DNA from: Saturnia japonica
Lineage: Eukaryota > Arthropoda > Insecta > Lepidoptera > Saturniidae
Direction: 5' to 3'
NCBI GenBank assembly: GCA_033032175.1
Contig: CM065323.1
Location: 12,276,001-12,340,000 of the forward strand
DNA: 64,000 nt
Shown here: piece after piece, positions 22,769 through 35,198 of the stretch
Layout: the number at the start of each line of letters is the position of its first letter
Numbering within the stretch: the first letter of the stretch is position 1
The notes under the pieces: generated by a model
Told to the model about the DNA's origin: nothing
Seen by the model: only the letters and a program-made list of their open reading frames with translations
Database searches by the model: none
Made by a program: the position numbers and the translations under genes

Positions 22769-25700
22769 TCATATGTAAAAGGAAAAGTTATTATTTGTAT
22801 TATAAATACAAAATCCAGGTGATACTTTCCCGGTAGTGTTCTTTCAATGTTCAGTAGGTATTTGTCGTTTTGACAAAGGGTATTTCACCCATATTAATAT
22901 TAAAATTATAAATTATAACAATTAAAATAACTTTTCTATATAAATATGTTATAAAATAAACTATCTTTTCGACTCCCAGGTCTGTTGTACAATAATTTGG
23001 TTTTTATCAAAACACAGGATAATTATGATATAAACGTTACTACTATTCAAAGGTCTGCCGTACAATGAAAAAACATTATCAGATCCATCCTGAAGAATCT
23101 GTCATACTCTCTGTTCTAATTTTCTCTTTTGTTTTCGTTTGAATTCAAAATTTCATCTTACTAGACTTTTATTATTTTAAAAATTCAATATAAATCTAAT
23201 CATAGATTTATTTTGCTAAACTAGAACCTGGATAGAATATTTGTCTATACCTGAGAAACTCCTAACTGCGCATGCTCTATTACTATCAAAGAATTATCAA
23301 TGACAGAGATTGTCATAATATTGCAATGTAAACAATACGAACCTAAAATACCAACAAAGCTGTTACTAAACCAAAATTATCAAGTTATAAATTATCTAAA
23401 CGCATCAATACATAAACCTATCATTAATTGGTATCCTGGAAATAAAAGAATAGGTACACCAAAACAATAATAAGGTAAATCAAATGAACTTATGATGAAT
23501 AATATAAAGTAGATATTAAATAAGATTATCTTCCAGATAAATAATATAACAATGGGTGGACATACTACAAAGGTGTCCAAACGGGCTAAGCTTACAGTAT
23601 TATCACACTGTACTGATTTTAAATATACTTCAGATTTTGGTGTGTTCCCTGTGATTACTGACCCGCTACCCACTCTTCCATTTAACAAAAATGCATTGGC
23701 TTGCGCTTACCCCCTGCCACTGGCAGACCCTGATTTTAATTGTCGTAGGGACATTGATATGATATTAGGTGTCGATTGCTTTGCTTCATGCTTGATGGAG
23801 GGTAAAATGTGTCTTGGCCCTGGATTGCCAACTTTAATAAACACTGCCTTTGGATGGGTGTTCTGTGGTGATATGTCTATTTCGACTTGGGATGTTACAG
23901 GTTCTATAGCTATGAATGCATGTCATGGATCCACATTGCAGAGTGATATTGAAAAATTTTGGCAGTTGGAACAAGTTTCTAATAAACCAATTATGTCCTT
24001 TCAGGAGATTATTTGTGAAAAGAGCTTCATTGATACAGTGTTGAGAGATGAAACCGGCAGGTACCATGTCTGTCTTCCTGTTAATGAAGAGCTCCTGCAC
24101 AGGTTAGGTAATTCATATAATTTGGCATTACATTGTCTTCTTTCACTAGAGAAGAAATTTAAAACAGATCATGCTTTCTTTGAAATTTATAAATCTGTTA
24201 TTCATGAATTTTTGGAGCTAGGTCACGCTCACATTATTGATCAAAGTTATATAGGGTGTAATGCTTTAGAGTATTATATGCCACATCATGCTGTAGTAAA
24301 AGAAAATTCATCCACTACTCAATTAAGAGTTGTGTTTAATGCTTCTGCTCCTACATCGTCTGGCTTAAGTCTTAACGATGTTCTCCTGGTGGGCCCGGTG
24401 GTACAACCAGATATGTTTGATATTTTGTTGCGGTTCCGTACTCATACTTATGTTTTTGTCTCTGACATTACTAAGATGTATAGGCAGGTAGTTGTTAATT
24501 CTGAGCACCAGCCACTCCAGAGAATATTATGGAGAGATGACCCCAGTCATGAAGTCAAATGTATCCAACTCAGTACTGTAACATATGGTACAGCCCCAGC
24601 TAGTTTCCTTGCCACTAGAACTTTAAAGCAATTAGTAATTGATGAGGGTTCTGCTTATCCTCTGGCAGCCAAGGCGTTAACACAATCTACCTACATTGAT
24701 GACATTTTGCATGGCAGTGATGATGTAAATTCTGCATTGAAAACCATTATTGAGTTAGAAAAACTTTTAGCTCTTGGTAAATTCGAATTGCATAAATGGT
24801 ACTCAAATAGTACTGAGCTCTCTTGCATCACATTCCCTTAGAAAAACGAGAAAAATGTAATTACTCATTTAATAATAGTAATAATCCATCCCTCAAAACT
24901 CTAGGGTTAAAGTGGGAACCTATTGCTGATGAATTTCAGGTTGTGGTACCTAGAAACATCATGAATGATGCTCCCACAAAGCGAAATGTACTTTCAAATA
25001 TAGCAAAAGTCTATGACCCTCTAGGTTTTTCTGCACCTGTTACAGTATTTGCTAAATTGATAATGCAAAACATTTGGATGGAAAATCTTTCATGGGATTC
25101 CCAAATCCCAAATAACATATTAGTTGTACGGAAATCATTTTGTGAAAATATTCACCACCTCAACCTCATTACAGTGCCTCGCATTATGTTCTCCTCGGGC
25201 AGGGTTCAGGTGGAGCTTCATGGCTTTGCTGATAGCTCTACCAAAGGCATATGGTTGTGACATTTATGCTCGCTGCGCTCTACCCAACAATAATTATACA
25301 GTCCACTTTGTTTGCGCGCGGTCTCGTGTGGCCCCCTTAAAGCCGGTAACCCTCCCCAGATTAGAACTGTGTTCAGCACATCTGCTTGCTAAGCTTATGC
25401 ACAAGGTTTCTAAAATATTAAATATAAATATTGATCAAAATTTTTTTGGACTGATTGAATGATAACATTGTGTTGGATTAGAGGTAATCCCATAAGATGG
25501 AACACATTTGTTTCAAATAGGGTTTCCGAAATACAGGATTTCTCTCCCAAGGAAAATTGGAAACATGTTAAGTCCTTGGATAATCCTGCTGATATTGTTT
25601 CTAGAGGAGTGGAACCCCAAAATTTAATTTCCAGTGAATTGTGGTTTAATGGGCCTCATTGGTTAAAATTGCCAAAAGTTGAATTGCAGGTCTATAACAA

Positions 25701-28068
25701 TACTAATTTGTTAGATGACAGTCACATACCCGAGCAGCGAGAAATCGTTTCTGTCGCTCAGCAGATTAGAATACCTAACTTCACTTCTATTTTTGACAAA
25801 TTTTCTAGTTGGAGTAGGTTGGTTACGGTTTTTTGCTATGTTAGGCGGTTTCTAAATAACTGTAAACCGGGTTCATATAAGTTCAATGGATTCATTGCCG
25901 CTGAGGAAAGAAAAATGTCCTCTGAATTAATAATTTCATGTGTGCAGCGGGAACAATTTTCTAAAGAATTAAGTATGTTGAAAAAATCAGTTTCTTTGAA
26001 ATCTACCTTTAAGCATATGCGATATTTAAATATTTTCAGTGATAGTTCCTCCATGTTACGTGTAGGTGGTCGTCTGCGTCATGCTAACATATCATATTCT
26101 CAAAAGTTTCCTCTTTTATTGCCGTCTCATTGTCATGTCACTGACCTATTAATTCCCTATGAGCATGAGAGGCTCCTGCATGCTGGCACACAAACTACTT
26201 TAGCTAGCCTGCGAGGCTATGTGTGGCCGATTAACGGAAGGAATCAGGTACGAAACTTTATATATAAATGTGTTCGATGTCGTAGATACAGAGGTGAAGC
26301 GGCGTCACAGATAATTGCTGACCTACCTAAATATCGCGTCACTCCTAACCGTCCATTTCTAGTTTCAGGTGTGGATTATGCAGGGCCCATATCCTTCTAG
26401 GTAGCTCGCGTTAGAAAACCGTTGATACAAAAAGGCTATATTTGTTTGTTTGTGTGTTTGTGCACCAAGGCAATCCACCTTGAGCTGGTTTCGGACCTCA
26501 CTACAAATGAATTTATTAACGCGTTTCGTAGATTTATTTCCAGACGTGGCAATTGTTCGCGAATATTCAGTGATAACGGCACAACATTTAAAGGTGCCAA
26601 TAATGAAATGAAAAAATTATATACTATGTTTAAGAAATGATTATAAAAAAAATCACAGTTTTGTTGTAGATCAAGGTGTAGAATGGAATTTCATACCTGC
26701 TAATGCCCCACACTGGGGCGGGCAATGGGAAAGTTCAGTGAAATTAGTTAAGCATCATCTAAAACGAGTGTTGGGTAGTACTATTTTGTCATATGAGCAT
26801 TTATATACTGTACTAACTCAGATAGAGGCTATTGTAAACAGCAGACCCATTACACCCTTGCGAGATGACGCTGGAGATGATCAGTGCCTTACTCCAGCAC
26901 ATTTCTTGATAGGCGATAGCCTAACATCCTTTCCAGAAGGTGATTATTCGAATATTCCAGATAATAAGTTGACTATATACGCTCAATTAACTAAAATGCG
27001 TCATAGCTTCTGGAAAAGATGGAAGGCTGACTATCTTAATACATTGCAGCTTAGGTATAAGTGGTATAAGGAAAAACCAGATTTATTGATTAACTCTGTT
27101 GTCTTAATTAAGGACGATAATGGTCATCCACAATCATGGCCCCTAGGGCGTGTAGTAGAATTATTCCGTGGTAAAGACAATCATGTCAGAGCTGTATTAG
27201 TAAAAACTAAAAATGGTAAATACACTAGACCTATTACCAAAATTATCCCATTGGTACCTGTTGAATAAATTATTTTGCCTTTTATTAGTTATATAATTTT
27301 CAATTGTTTTTATTAAAGTAAAATTTAAAAACGTAAGTCAATGTATGCTGTCAGCTAGTAGAAAAGTCTTTTGTTGTAATTACTCCACAATGGATGGCAT
27401 ACAAAGTAATTAAAGATAACCATATGTTTTATTTTTTCTAAGTGTAAGAACTGGTTTATTTTTGTTTCAAAATATTCTCATTGTTTTCTTTGTGTTCCTA
27501 ATTATTTGATTTATTATTACTTAATGATTAAAACATTTGTTCTATGTAATTAGAGTATAATGGTCCTTACTGTTTAATTTAAATAACCAAGTTGTGTTCT
27601 GAATTACCTTTTATTTGTATAACCAAAGTAATACTAGGAACTTGTTGGGATACATAGTTATATATGTAGATTTGTTACACTAACACATAAATGAAATTGG
27701 CAGCTTGTTAAATTACTTAATTACTTGTCATCACTCTATTTGACTTAAAGATTTGACCTACTCTGTTTCACTTGTTCCTGTTTTCATTTACGTATTGTAG
27801 CGTAGATAATAATTACAGATAAATCTAACATTGTTTTATAACATTATTTTTGTCAATCTTGCTATATAAATAAATACATAACATTAAAGTATTGCGCACA
27901 TGATCATATGTGATGTAATCAGTTGGCGTTGTCATGTATATTTACACACTACATTTTCAATTATAATTACTATTTTTATTGATGGGCTTCTTTGAGATTG
28001 TAAATCCTGTGTATTAATAATTATTGTTGAAATAATGCCATTTTTGTCATTCATTTCAACGGGTGGGT
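22769..28068 (+). mobile_element. BEL/Pao retrotransposon, right copy
   Basis: Mirror of 16945-22241. It begins inside the non-coding insertion, so the protease is not included. The polypurine stretch AACGGGTGGG ends at 28067 and TGTTATGG begins the putative 3' LTR at 28068. The LTR extends further, but its end is not resolved. The LTR appears to have landed in the intron of the Harbinger transposase whose first exon is at 28445-28651. Confidence 0.8.
23552..27268 (+). pseudogene. BEL/Pao pol (RT, RNase H, integrase, DUF5641), right copy
   Basis: The first frame, 23552-24841, is 429 codons and unbroken from the pre-RT region (LADPDFNCRRDIDMILGVD) through the RT box STYIDDILHG. It then shifts to 24823-25260 (RNase H side), 25124-25462, 25459-26400 (integrase zinc region and GVDYAGPI), 26422-26640 and 26738-27268 (APHWGGQWE, INSRPI-type block, LTPAHFLIG, ending ITKIIPLVPVE). 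Breaks shared with the left copy: stops at 24841, before 25459, at 26400 and at 26640. Private breaks: an extra G at about 25246 and one base fewer in a T run near 25442. The C-terminal tail is longer than in the left copy. Confidence 0.92.
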
Positions 28069-28444
28069 GTTATGGAGAATAAGCTCCATCTAATGGTTTT
28101 ATCAGTAGTTACAGTAACCTAGTTTTCATGTAATACCAACAGATGGCGTTACAGCTCATAGATAATTATTTCAATCAATATTATAGTGATAATAAATTAA
28201 ACATAAATTAAGGAATATAATTGAAAGTTACAGTTAATATTACGTTTATTAAATTTATAGTTTATATTTTATGTTTACTTAAAACTATACCAAATTTTGT
28301 CTGTGGTAAACAAATAAAAAATATCTGTCTTCTCTATGGCAGACTGTGTGCAAGTCAGACGTGTTTTTATTTTCTCCAACATTTTTACATATCAGCGACC
28401 TATTAAAATAATAATTTGCCATAAATTCATAGGCTATCAAATAC

Positions 28445-28651
28445 TTACCGGTCGGAAATATATTCCAAGTTAATTTCAATTTTCGATAGCAGAAACAAAG
28501 TGGCTTCTTTGCTCAAACGAAACCTCATCGCAAAATCATGGTAATCATAATATTGAAATAAGTCTTTTCTTTCTTTTAACCATCTTGGACGTCTAGGTAT
28601 AATTTCCTCATCACTATCACTATCATCAATCAAATTATTTAAACGGTGCAT
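28445..28651 (-). pseudogene. First exon of a second HARBI1-like transposase, right copy
   Basis: Mirror of 16362-16568, identical in translation: an acidic N-terminus, the MRFRLSKEAT helix and a GT donor. No further exons are found because the BEL/Pao element lies in its downstream direction. Confidence 0.7.
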
Positions 28652-28654
28652 TAT

Positions 28655-29456
28655 ACAATGCCAGACTATTAATTTAGTGCGTTGAGTTGACTTGAAATTA
28701 AAACACAGAATAAATATTTGTGAAATGACAGAAATCAGATGATTGGACTGACTGACGCCATTACATTATTCTAGGAATAGCTCCGTTATTCCGTGCGAAA
28801 CGGCGGTATAGCAATAATTCCCGAATAGTCCCACTATTCTTAGAATTGTAGATGGTAAAACATAAAATTGTTTTACTCTTTATTAACTGACGATTTATTT
28901 AAGATTAACATTTACTCTTGTATGGTCGAAACCACCCATAAACGATTATTATTTAGTATTTTCTGGTTGCGTATTATTTTTCATTGGCATAGCGCCTTCA
29001 ACTCATCTTCGCCACATACGTCGAAGAGCAACATCGCCTTCGCAACAAAGCGGTTCTTATAATTAGAAGATCAAAGGATTGAGGTGGAATGCCGAAGTCC
29101 TAAAATTCTTGAGCGACTCGAGAATCGCGAGGAAGAAATAGATCATTCTATGGTTTAGGCATTGCTGGCCATTAGAGAAGGGATTAAGCTGAAGCAGTCA
29201 ATTAAATAAATAAAATGCTTTTATTCTACCATTGCTTCCCTTGACCATTGACCAAGCCAGACAGTGACGGGGCGCAACGGAGTAATTTGGATGTGCACGT
29301 CGGGCAACACTGAATTGAGCTGTCACAGAGCGAAAGGTGAAAGTAACCTAACCTTACACTATTACGCGCCGGCGCCGGTTTAATATCATAACTAATTCAG
29401 CTGAAGATAAAATAGTAGTAGTGAACAAATGAAATAAGATGTTAAGGAACCATGTA
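28655..29456. other. Interval without a recognised gene, right copy
   Basis: Mirror of 15557-16361. The plus strand at 29068-29215 reads as an acidic, helix-like peptide (RSPKILERLENREEEIDHS, one internal TAG, then ALLAIREGIKLKQSIK) ending in TAA with AATAAA just after. It looks like the 3' end of some coding sequence, but I do not recognise a family. A GC-rich patch near 29370 (GCGCCGGCGCC) precedes the Harbinger end. Confidence 0.35.
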
Positions 29457-29729
29457 CGGCCTTACTTATAAACGTTCATTAAATTTTAAGTACTAGTTAA
29501 TAACCATTTAAAAATATATCTTACTGATAAACGTTAATTAACCCTAATCAGTTGATTAGTGGTGTCTTAAATTGCTGTTAAATTAAACAACAGCGGACCC
29601 TTGTTTAGCGCCCTAATAGATCGCAGAAGTGTGACGTCACAAAATGGCGGATTTTGACATTTGGGTAAAAACAAACTTACCTTACCTTATTTCAAGTAAA
29701 AAAACCTCAAATAAAGTCATAATTTACAA

Positions 29730-31202
29730 TGTCTTCAATCGTTAGCTTGTCTGCAATTGTGGAACATTTTAAAGAAGAAATTTCTGTGTTTAAAAAAAGT
29801 TGAAGAGTTTTGATAGTGGCCACGTATCAAAGGTTATCTACGATGGTTCTTTAGGTATTCTAAAAGGAGAAGTATACGCATCGATGAAAAATAAGAAGTA
29901 TTCCGTTGAGGTATATACTGTACCAAGTGTATTGTTTTTATTGTAGTTTAAAATCGGCTGGTGATATCTCTGTACTTACTGTGTTAAATAATTTTTTAGG
30001 TTAACTTTGGAAGTAATTGTGATATAACCCTCATGAGATGTGACTGCCCACGGGGTTTGTACCAATGTCACCACATAGCTGCCTTGCTAATTCACGCGAA
30101 TAAAAATATAAGTAAAACAGATAATGTTTGTTTCTGGAAAACGCCAACCACAGTAGCTGAGGTGCAGGAGCCAATAAGTGAGATGTACCCGGCTAGGGAA
30201 TACCAAGCAATCAACAGACCAGTTAATGAGGCAGACAAGATCTTTTTCAAAAGTAAACTGAAGTCCCTAAACAGGTACAATGCGCTACTTAATGAATGTT
30301 CAGTTGCTGTTCTTTGTGATTAAAAGAATGTAATTTAACAGATTTATTTGTTTTAGGTTTTCAGGATTTTATTGGCTTTTTCTAGATGAACCCACTCATC
30401 AAGAAGTCCAATGGAAGTCTATGCAGCAGATTATAACCTTATACAGCAGTAAGGAAGATATTATGCTTAACATCATGGTTACCCAAGATGATATTTTGGC
30501 CATTGCACAGATCACTACTGGTCAAAGACACAATCCTTTGTGGCATGAAATGAGGCTAGGTCGCATTACTGCTAGCAATTTCGGGATTGTAATTGCTGCT
30601 GTTCAACGAGACAGGTACCTATTTGCACAATTTTTCCATTGTTATACTGAGTGTTTGCAATTAAATTATACACCAACTCAAATGATTTTCTCTGTTTTGT
30701 TTTAGGTTCCCTCCATCATTGTTTTCCACTTTACTAGGAAAAAAGAATCTGGCTGGTATCAAAAGCATCCAGTGGGGGGGTAAACCATGAAGAAAATGCT
30801 ATAAAACTGTTTGAGGAGGCAACACAGAAGAAGGTGTCTCCTACTGGGCTTTGGCTTCACACCTCAGGTGCTTTAGGAGCATCACCAGATGGCATAGTTG
30901 GAGATGCTGCTATCGTGGAGGTGAAATGTCCGTTTAAACACCGAATGAGCACTGCAGAAGAAATTCAACAAGATATGAAATACTGCTTTGATGCAGATGG
31001 AAAATTAAAAATAAATCACACATATTACCACCAAATACAGGGTCAGTTGGCAATTTTAAATAGATCCATATGCTATTTCATAGTTTGGACTACAAAGGAA
31101 ACAATCATTTTGCCAGTGGAAAGAGACCCAAATTGGGAAGTGAATATAAATATCTTGCTGAAATTTTATCAAGAACAATTTATTGATAGATTAAAGTCTT
31201 AA
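29730..31202 (+). pseudogene. SWIM-finger YqaJ-type nuclease of THAP/YqaJ transposon 2, right copy
   Basis: The ATG at 29730 (MSSIVSLSAIVEHFKEE) lies 90 bases after the TGACGTCA. A frameshift near 29800 is followed by HVSKVIYDGSLGILKGEV in the next frame. The exon from 30000 carries the SWIM motif CDCPRGLYQCHH. The exon from about 30358 carries SGFYWLFLDEP and WHEMRLGRITASNFG. The exon from about 30705 carries LGASPDGIVGDAAIVEVKCP and YYHQIQGQLAILN, and the gene ends at 31202. A seven-G run near 30775 shifts the last exon. In lambda exonuclease relatives the SPDG and E-x-K residues form the metal site, and both are present. Confidence 0.85.
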
Positions 31203-31252
31203 GTTTCTTTGCACAATAAAAAAAAACTTAACAATTGTCATTTTTATTTTAT

Positions 31253-31473
31253 ACTAGACTTCGCCTGCAGCTCTACCTGTATAATTGTTGGTTTATTGAT
31301 TATCTGTGATACCCTTAAGGCACTGTATTATTTCGGGATAGTATAAAATAGCCAGTGATGTTCAAGGATATAAGCTATATACTTACATAATTTCATCCAA
31401 ACTGGTTTAGTATTTTAATGTGAAGGAGTAACAAGCATACATACTTCCAAACTTTCACATTTATAATATTAGG
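31253..31473 (-). repeat. Short interspersed insect repeat, Helitron-like, right copy
   Basis: Mirror of 13541-13760: the inverted form begins ACTAGACTTCGCCTGCAG and ends at CTTTCACATTTATAATATTA. It lies between the two convergent genes. The classification as Helitron-derived rests on the CTAG end only. Confidence 0.5.
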
Positions 31474-31913
31474 GTGATGTGTGATATGTAAATAATAAAA
31501 CAGTAATGAATTTTTAGTTTTTATTTGTTATGATGTTACATTCCTCTATAATATAATAAACAATATTTATTGAATAGATTACAACTGAAAAGCTAGCTAG
31601 CATAGATTATTGTATTTCTTTGATACTACACATAACACATGTTTTAAAAATAACACTATTTTGTCTACCTTAAATCTATCTTTGAAACTATTGTAGAACT
31701 TATGGTACTAAGAGTTTAGAAGTATTAATATTTACAGTTGTACAATTAAACATACTAGTCATTTATTTACTACTTATTTTATGGAATGAAGTGGACCTTT
31801 AGCTTCCATCAGTATTCCTAACAAAGTGAAATGCTGAATATAGTAATCAAACAATATATTTATTAAGTAGCCAAGAGTAAACTTGTAAGAAAAAGACCTA
31901 TATAATAAAATAT

Positions 31914-33635
31914 CTAATTCTCGGGATTAAAAGGCATGTCCAAATTAAGATTTTCAGGATCTTCAATAGAAAAACACTGTTCATTTTCTTTTAATAAAGA
32001 ATACTGCATATTAACCAGAGCTGCACATGTCTGCATGATTTTACAGGCATACATTCTTATGTTGGGTGTTATAAAATCGAGAATTCTAAACGATTTCAAT
32101 CTTGATATTGCCCTCTCCACATGGATTCTAGCCCTTGCAATTTGACGAGTTGCAAGTATTTGCTCTTTTGAAAACTGTGTGGTGGTCAGGAATGGTGGAA
32201 TATTAACATTCACACCAAGTGGTGCACAAAGGTCAGATATGAGGAATCCTTTGTCACATAAAATTAGATCACGTGCCACCATGTGTGACAGGATACCACT
32301 GTCTTTGGTGATGACCTTGTCAGATGAAGATCCAGGGAACAGACCACTGACATATGTGATGGTTGCATTAGGAGCTATTCCTATCAACACTTTAAATGTA
32401 TGCCTCTGTTTATAGTGTGAAAACACTGCTTTTTGTTCCTTCATTGAAGATGGAATAACTACCTCAATTTCTGTGCAATCAAGTACAATTTTTATATTTG
32501 GAAATGGTGCAAAACATGATGGTATAAAGAAACTATTTTTTTCTCTTCTGGGAATTGTTTCCATCATTCCTATAAATAATATCTCATGTAAAACATTGAG
32601 AAATATTATAAATATGTTTTGAACAGTAGTGTCACTGATCTTAAATCGATATCCTAAATCAAAATATTGTAAATTGAGTCTAAGTTTCATTAATGTGCAT
32701 AATAATTGATCATCAATATTAATTATTTCCACCGTCCAACCCATGAAATAATTAATTTCAAATCTACTTATGAGATCCACTAAGACATGGAAATGAGCAG
32801 CTATAGGCAATCCCGTATACTGAAACACTAACAAATCAACTGCCTTGATATTCTCGAAAGACAGCCTGCATTCACCTTTGGCAAGCACTTCCTTCAATTT
32901 CTGGTTCTCTTTTTGTAAGAAATAATTCTCTGCAGTAGTCAAAACATCAGTACTTTCTTTTTCTTGGCATACTGTTGGCTGGTTCGATGATACATCCGTG
33001 GTTAAAGTTTCCAGTTCAACTGCAACATCTTCAGTCGTCTGGTTTTCTATAGGCCTGATATAAAAATGATTGCATGTTATTAAATTAAATAAGATATATT
33101 ATAAGGTTAAGCTACAGGCATACATACTTCATATTTGATTTATGGTTTATATGATTAGGTAAGACAAACCACAGCCTTTCAGTCATAACAATGAGGTCTC
33201 TCTGCAGTATGGGTTGCTAAAATAAGAACTATTTTATCAAGCCATACTTTAGGAATGATTGTGTACATAATAATAAATACTGTATATAGGTACCTTTTCT
33301 GTTCCTTAGGATACAAAAAGTCGAATCTCTTGATACTACTGTGTGCAAAAATTTATGGAATAAGATCATTTTCATCAGCGAAATGGCAACTGCAAAGGCG
33401 GTCTTCACGAGTAGGGTCTCTATCCTTGCGACTGAAATGAAAAACAATGAGTAAGCTAGCAATAAATACGATTCAACTTGTATGAACTATAGGTCAATAA
33501 AATACACAGTAACAGGTAACACCGGCAGAGCGTTTTCCATTTTCTAAACACTTTTTTATTCGCCGGGAATCTGAAAAACCTACAAGTTTCTCTTCTCGAG
33601 ACATGGTTACACCCAGGGGCAAAACAATATGGCAT
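31914..33635 (-). pseudogene. THAP-domain DDE transposase of THAP/YqaJ transposon 2, right copy
   Basis: Mirror of 11378-13099. The main 342-codon frame (32942-31914) is identical in translation to the left copy and keeps all three acidic catalytic positions. The THAP exons lie at about 33635-33520 and 33432-33283. The in-frame TAA after DLIP in exon 2 is shared with the left copy, so it predates any duplication, or an alternative splice removes it. Confidence 0.88.
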
Positions 33636-33930
33636 TATATATACTACAAACACCAAAACCACAATCGTTATTATAATAAAATTGTAAAACCCTATACAAC
33701 ATCCCCTTTGTTTTTACCCAAACGTCAAAATCCGCCATTTTGTGACGTCATCACTTCTGCAGTCTATATCGCGTTAAGTAACAATATGGCGGATGTATAT
33801 CAGCTGATTTGTCACTTGTCATTGCCCGTTGCCGACCATCGTTCTGTGCAAAGTTAAAGGAAAAAGGGTCTGTGTTATTTAATATTTTTAAAACCGACTA
33901 TATTAGTTATTGTGATATTTCTTTTTTAAC

Positions 33931-35198
33931 ATGGATATTGTTGATGGCCATAATATATTGCGCACGTTACGTGATGAATTACAAGAACTGAGGAGCCTAA
34001 GGAGAGTAACGTCGAGAATGGTTAGAAGGCCAAAGATATATATACAATGATAGAGAAAATCCCATGCAGCATTTGAGTGTTAAAAAATTTAAAAAAAGGT
34101 ACAGGTTTAGTAAGGAAAACATGACTAAAATTATTGATATTGTAAGAAACGATTTACAAGTAGACCATCGAGGCGGCAGCGTACCTGTAGAATTACAAGT
34201 ACTGGCCGTAATTAGATACTGGGGTAGACACGAGGTATGTATACAATATACATATATCATTTATTTAGTTTAACAATATTATAACTATTACTTAAATAAC
34301 TTTATTTTAGATTCAAGATGACTGCGCCGACATTCATGGTTTTAGTCAACAAACATTGTTACATCTCTCTAAAAAAGTGGCTATTGCACTGGCTGCTAAA
34401 AGCCCTACTTATATAAAAATGCCATCAGGTTTAGCTTCTGAAATACAAACAAGTCAAGAATTTGAATCCATTTGTGGCGTTCCGCAAGTTATAGGAGCAA
34501 TAGATGGAACGCATATTAAAATACGCAAAGTCTCTGGAGATGCTGACCAGTACTATGTTAACAGGAAAGGTCATTATTCCATAAATGTTCAGGTAAGTTT
34601 ATATTATACTAGTACCACTTATATCTTGTGGATTACTTTTTACAAAATTTTACAGTTATTCAAATAAAGGTAAAAAAAGTGATGAGTTTAAAAGAAATCT
34701 TATACTGTTTTTTTATTTGGAGGAAAAAAGTTCATCATATTATTGTATTGACATACTTCTTTTATTCTAATATTGCTTTATTACAGGTAGTTTGCAATGC
34801 AAACTTAAAAATTTGTGACATAGTATGCCATTGGAGGGGCAGTACTCATGATGCCAGAATTTTTCGTGAAAGTTCAATAAAACAAAGATTTCAAGGGAAT
34901 GAGTTTAATGGAAAATTGATAGGGGACAGTGGGTATCCATGTATGCCATGCTTACTGACTCCAGTTCTAAGACCAAGAACTGAAGCTGAAAGGCGCTACA
35001 ATTATAGCCATATCCGAACCAGGAATGTCATAGAGAGATAAACAAATTTATGTTTTGGTTTATTAAAACAAAGATTCAGAATATTGATGGAAGTTATGAG
35101 AGGATGGATCTCTTGAAACAATAAAAATTACTATTGTAGCATGTGCTGTATTACATAATTTAGTCATTGAATTTAATTATCCAGTATTATTTTTCTAA
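33931..35198 (+). pseudogene. HARBI1-like PIF/Harbinger transposase, right copy
   Basis: Mirror of 9819-11082. The ATG at 33931 opens MDIVDGHNILRTLRDELQEL, but an extra TATA near 34040 shifts the frame before FKKRYRFSKENMTKII; this insertion is absent from the left copy. Later exons contain AIDGTHIKI (34300-34591) and HWRGSTHDARIF, IGDSGYPC and RTRNVIER (34787-35041), then broken frames with FGLLKQRFRIL and VACAVLHNLVIEFN to the stop at 35198. The last 12 bases overlap the stop of the opposing Myb-like gene. Confidence 0.88.

Larger units (their letters stand above)
29588..33798. mobile_element. THAP/YqaJ (ISL2EU-type) transposon 2, right copy
   Basis: Subterminal inverted repeats at 29623-29675 and 33707-33760, each with a perfect TGACGTCA (29632-29639 and 33743-33750). 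Nuclease gene 29730-31202 (plus) and transposase 31914-33635 (minus) converge across a 0.7-kb region that carries the Helitron-like repeat. Total length is about 4.2 kb. Nothing is missing compared with the left copy. Confidence 0.85.
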
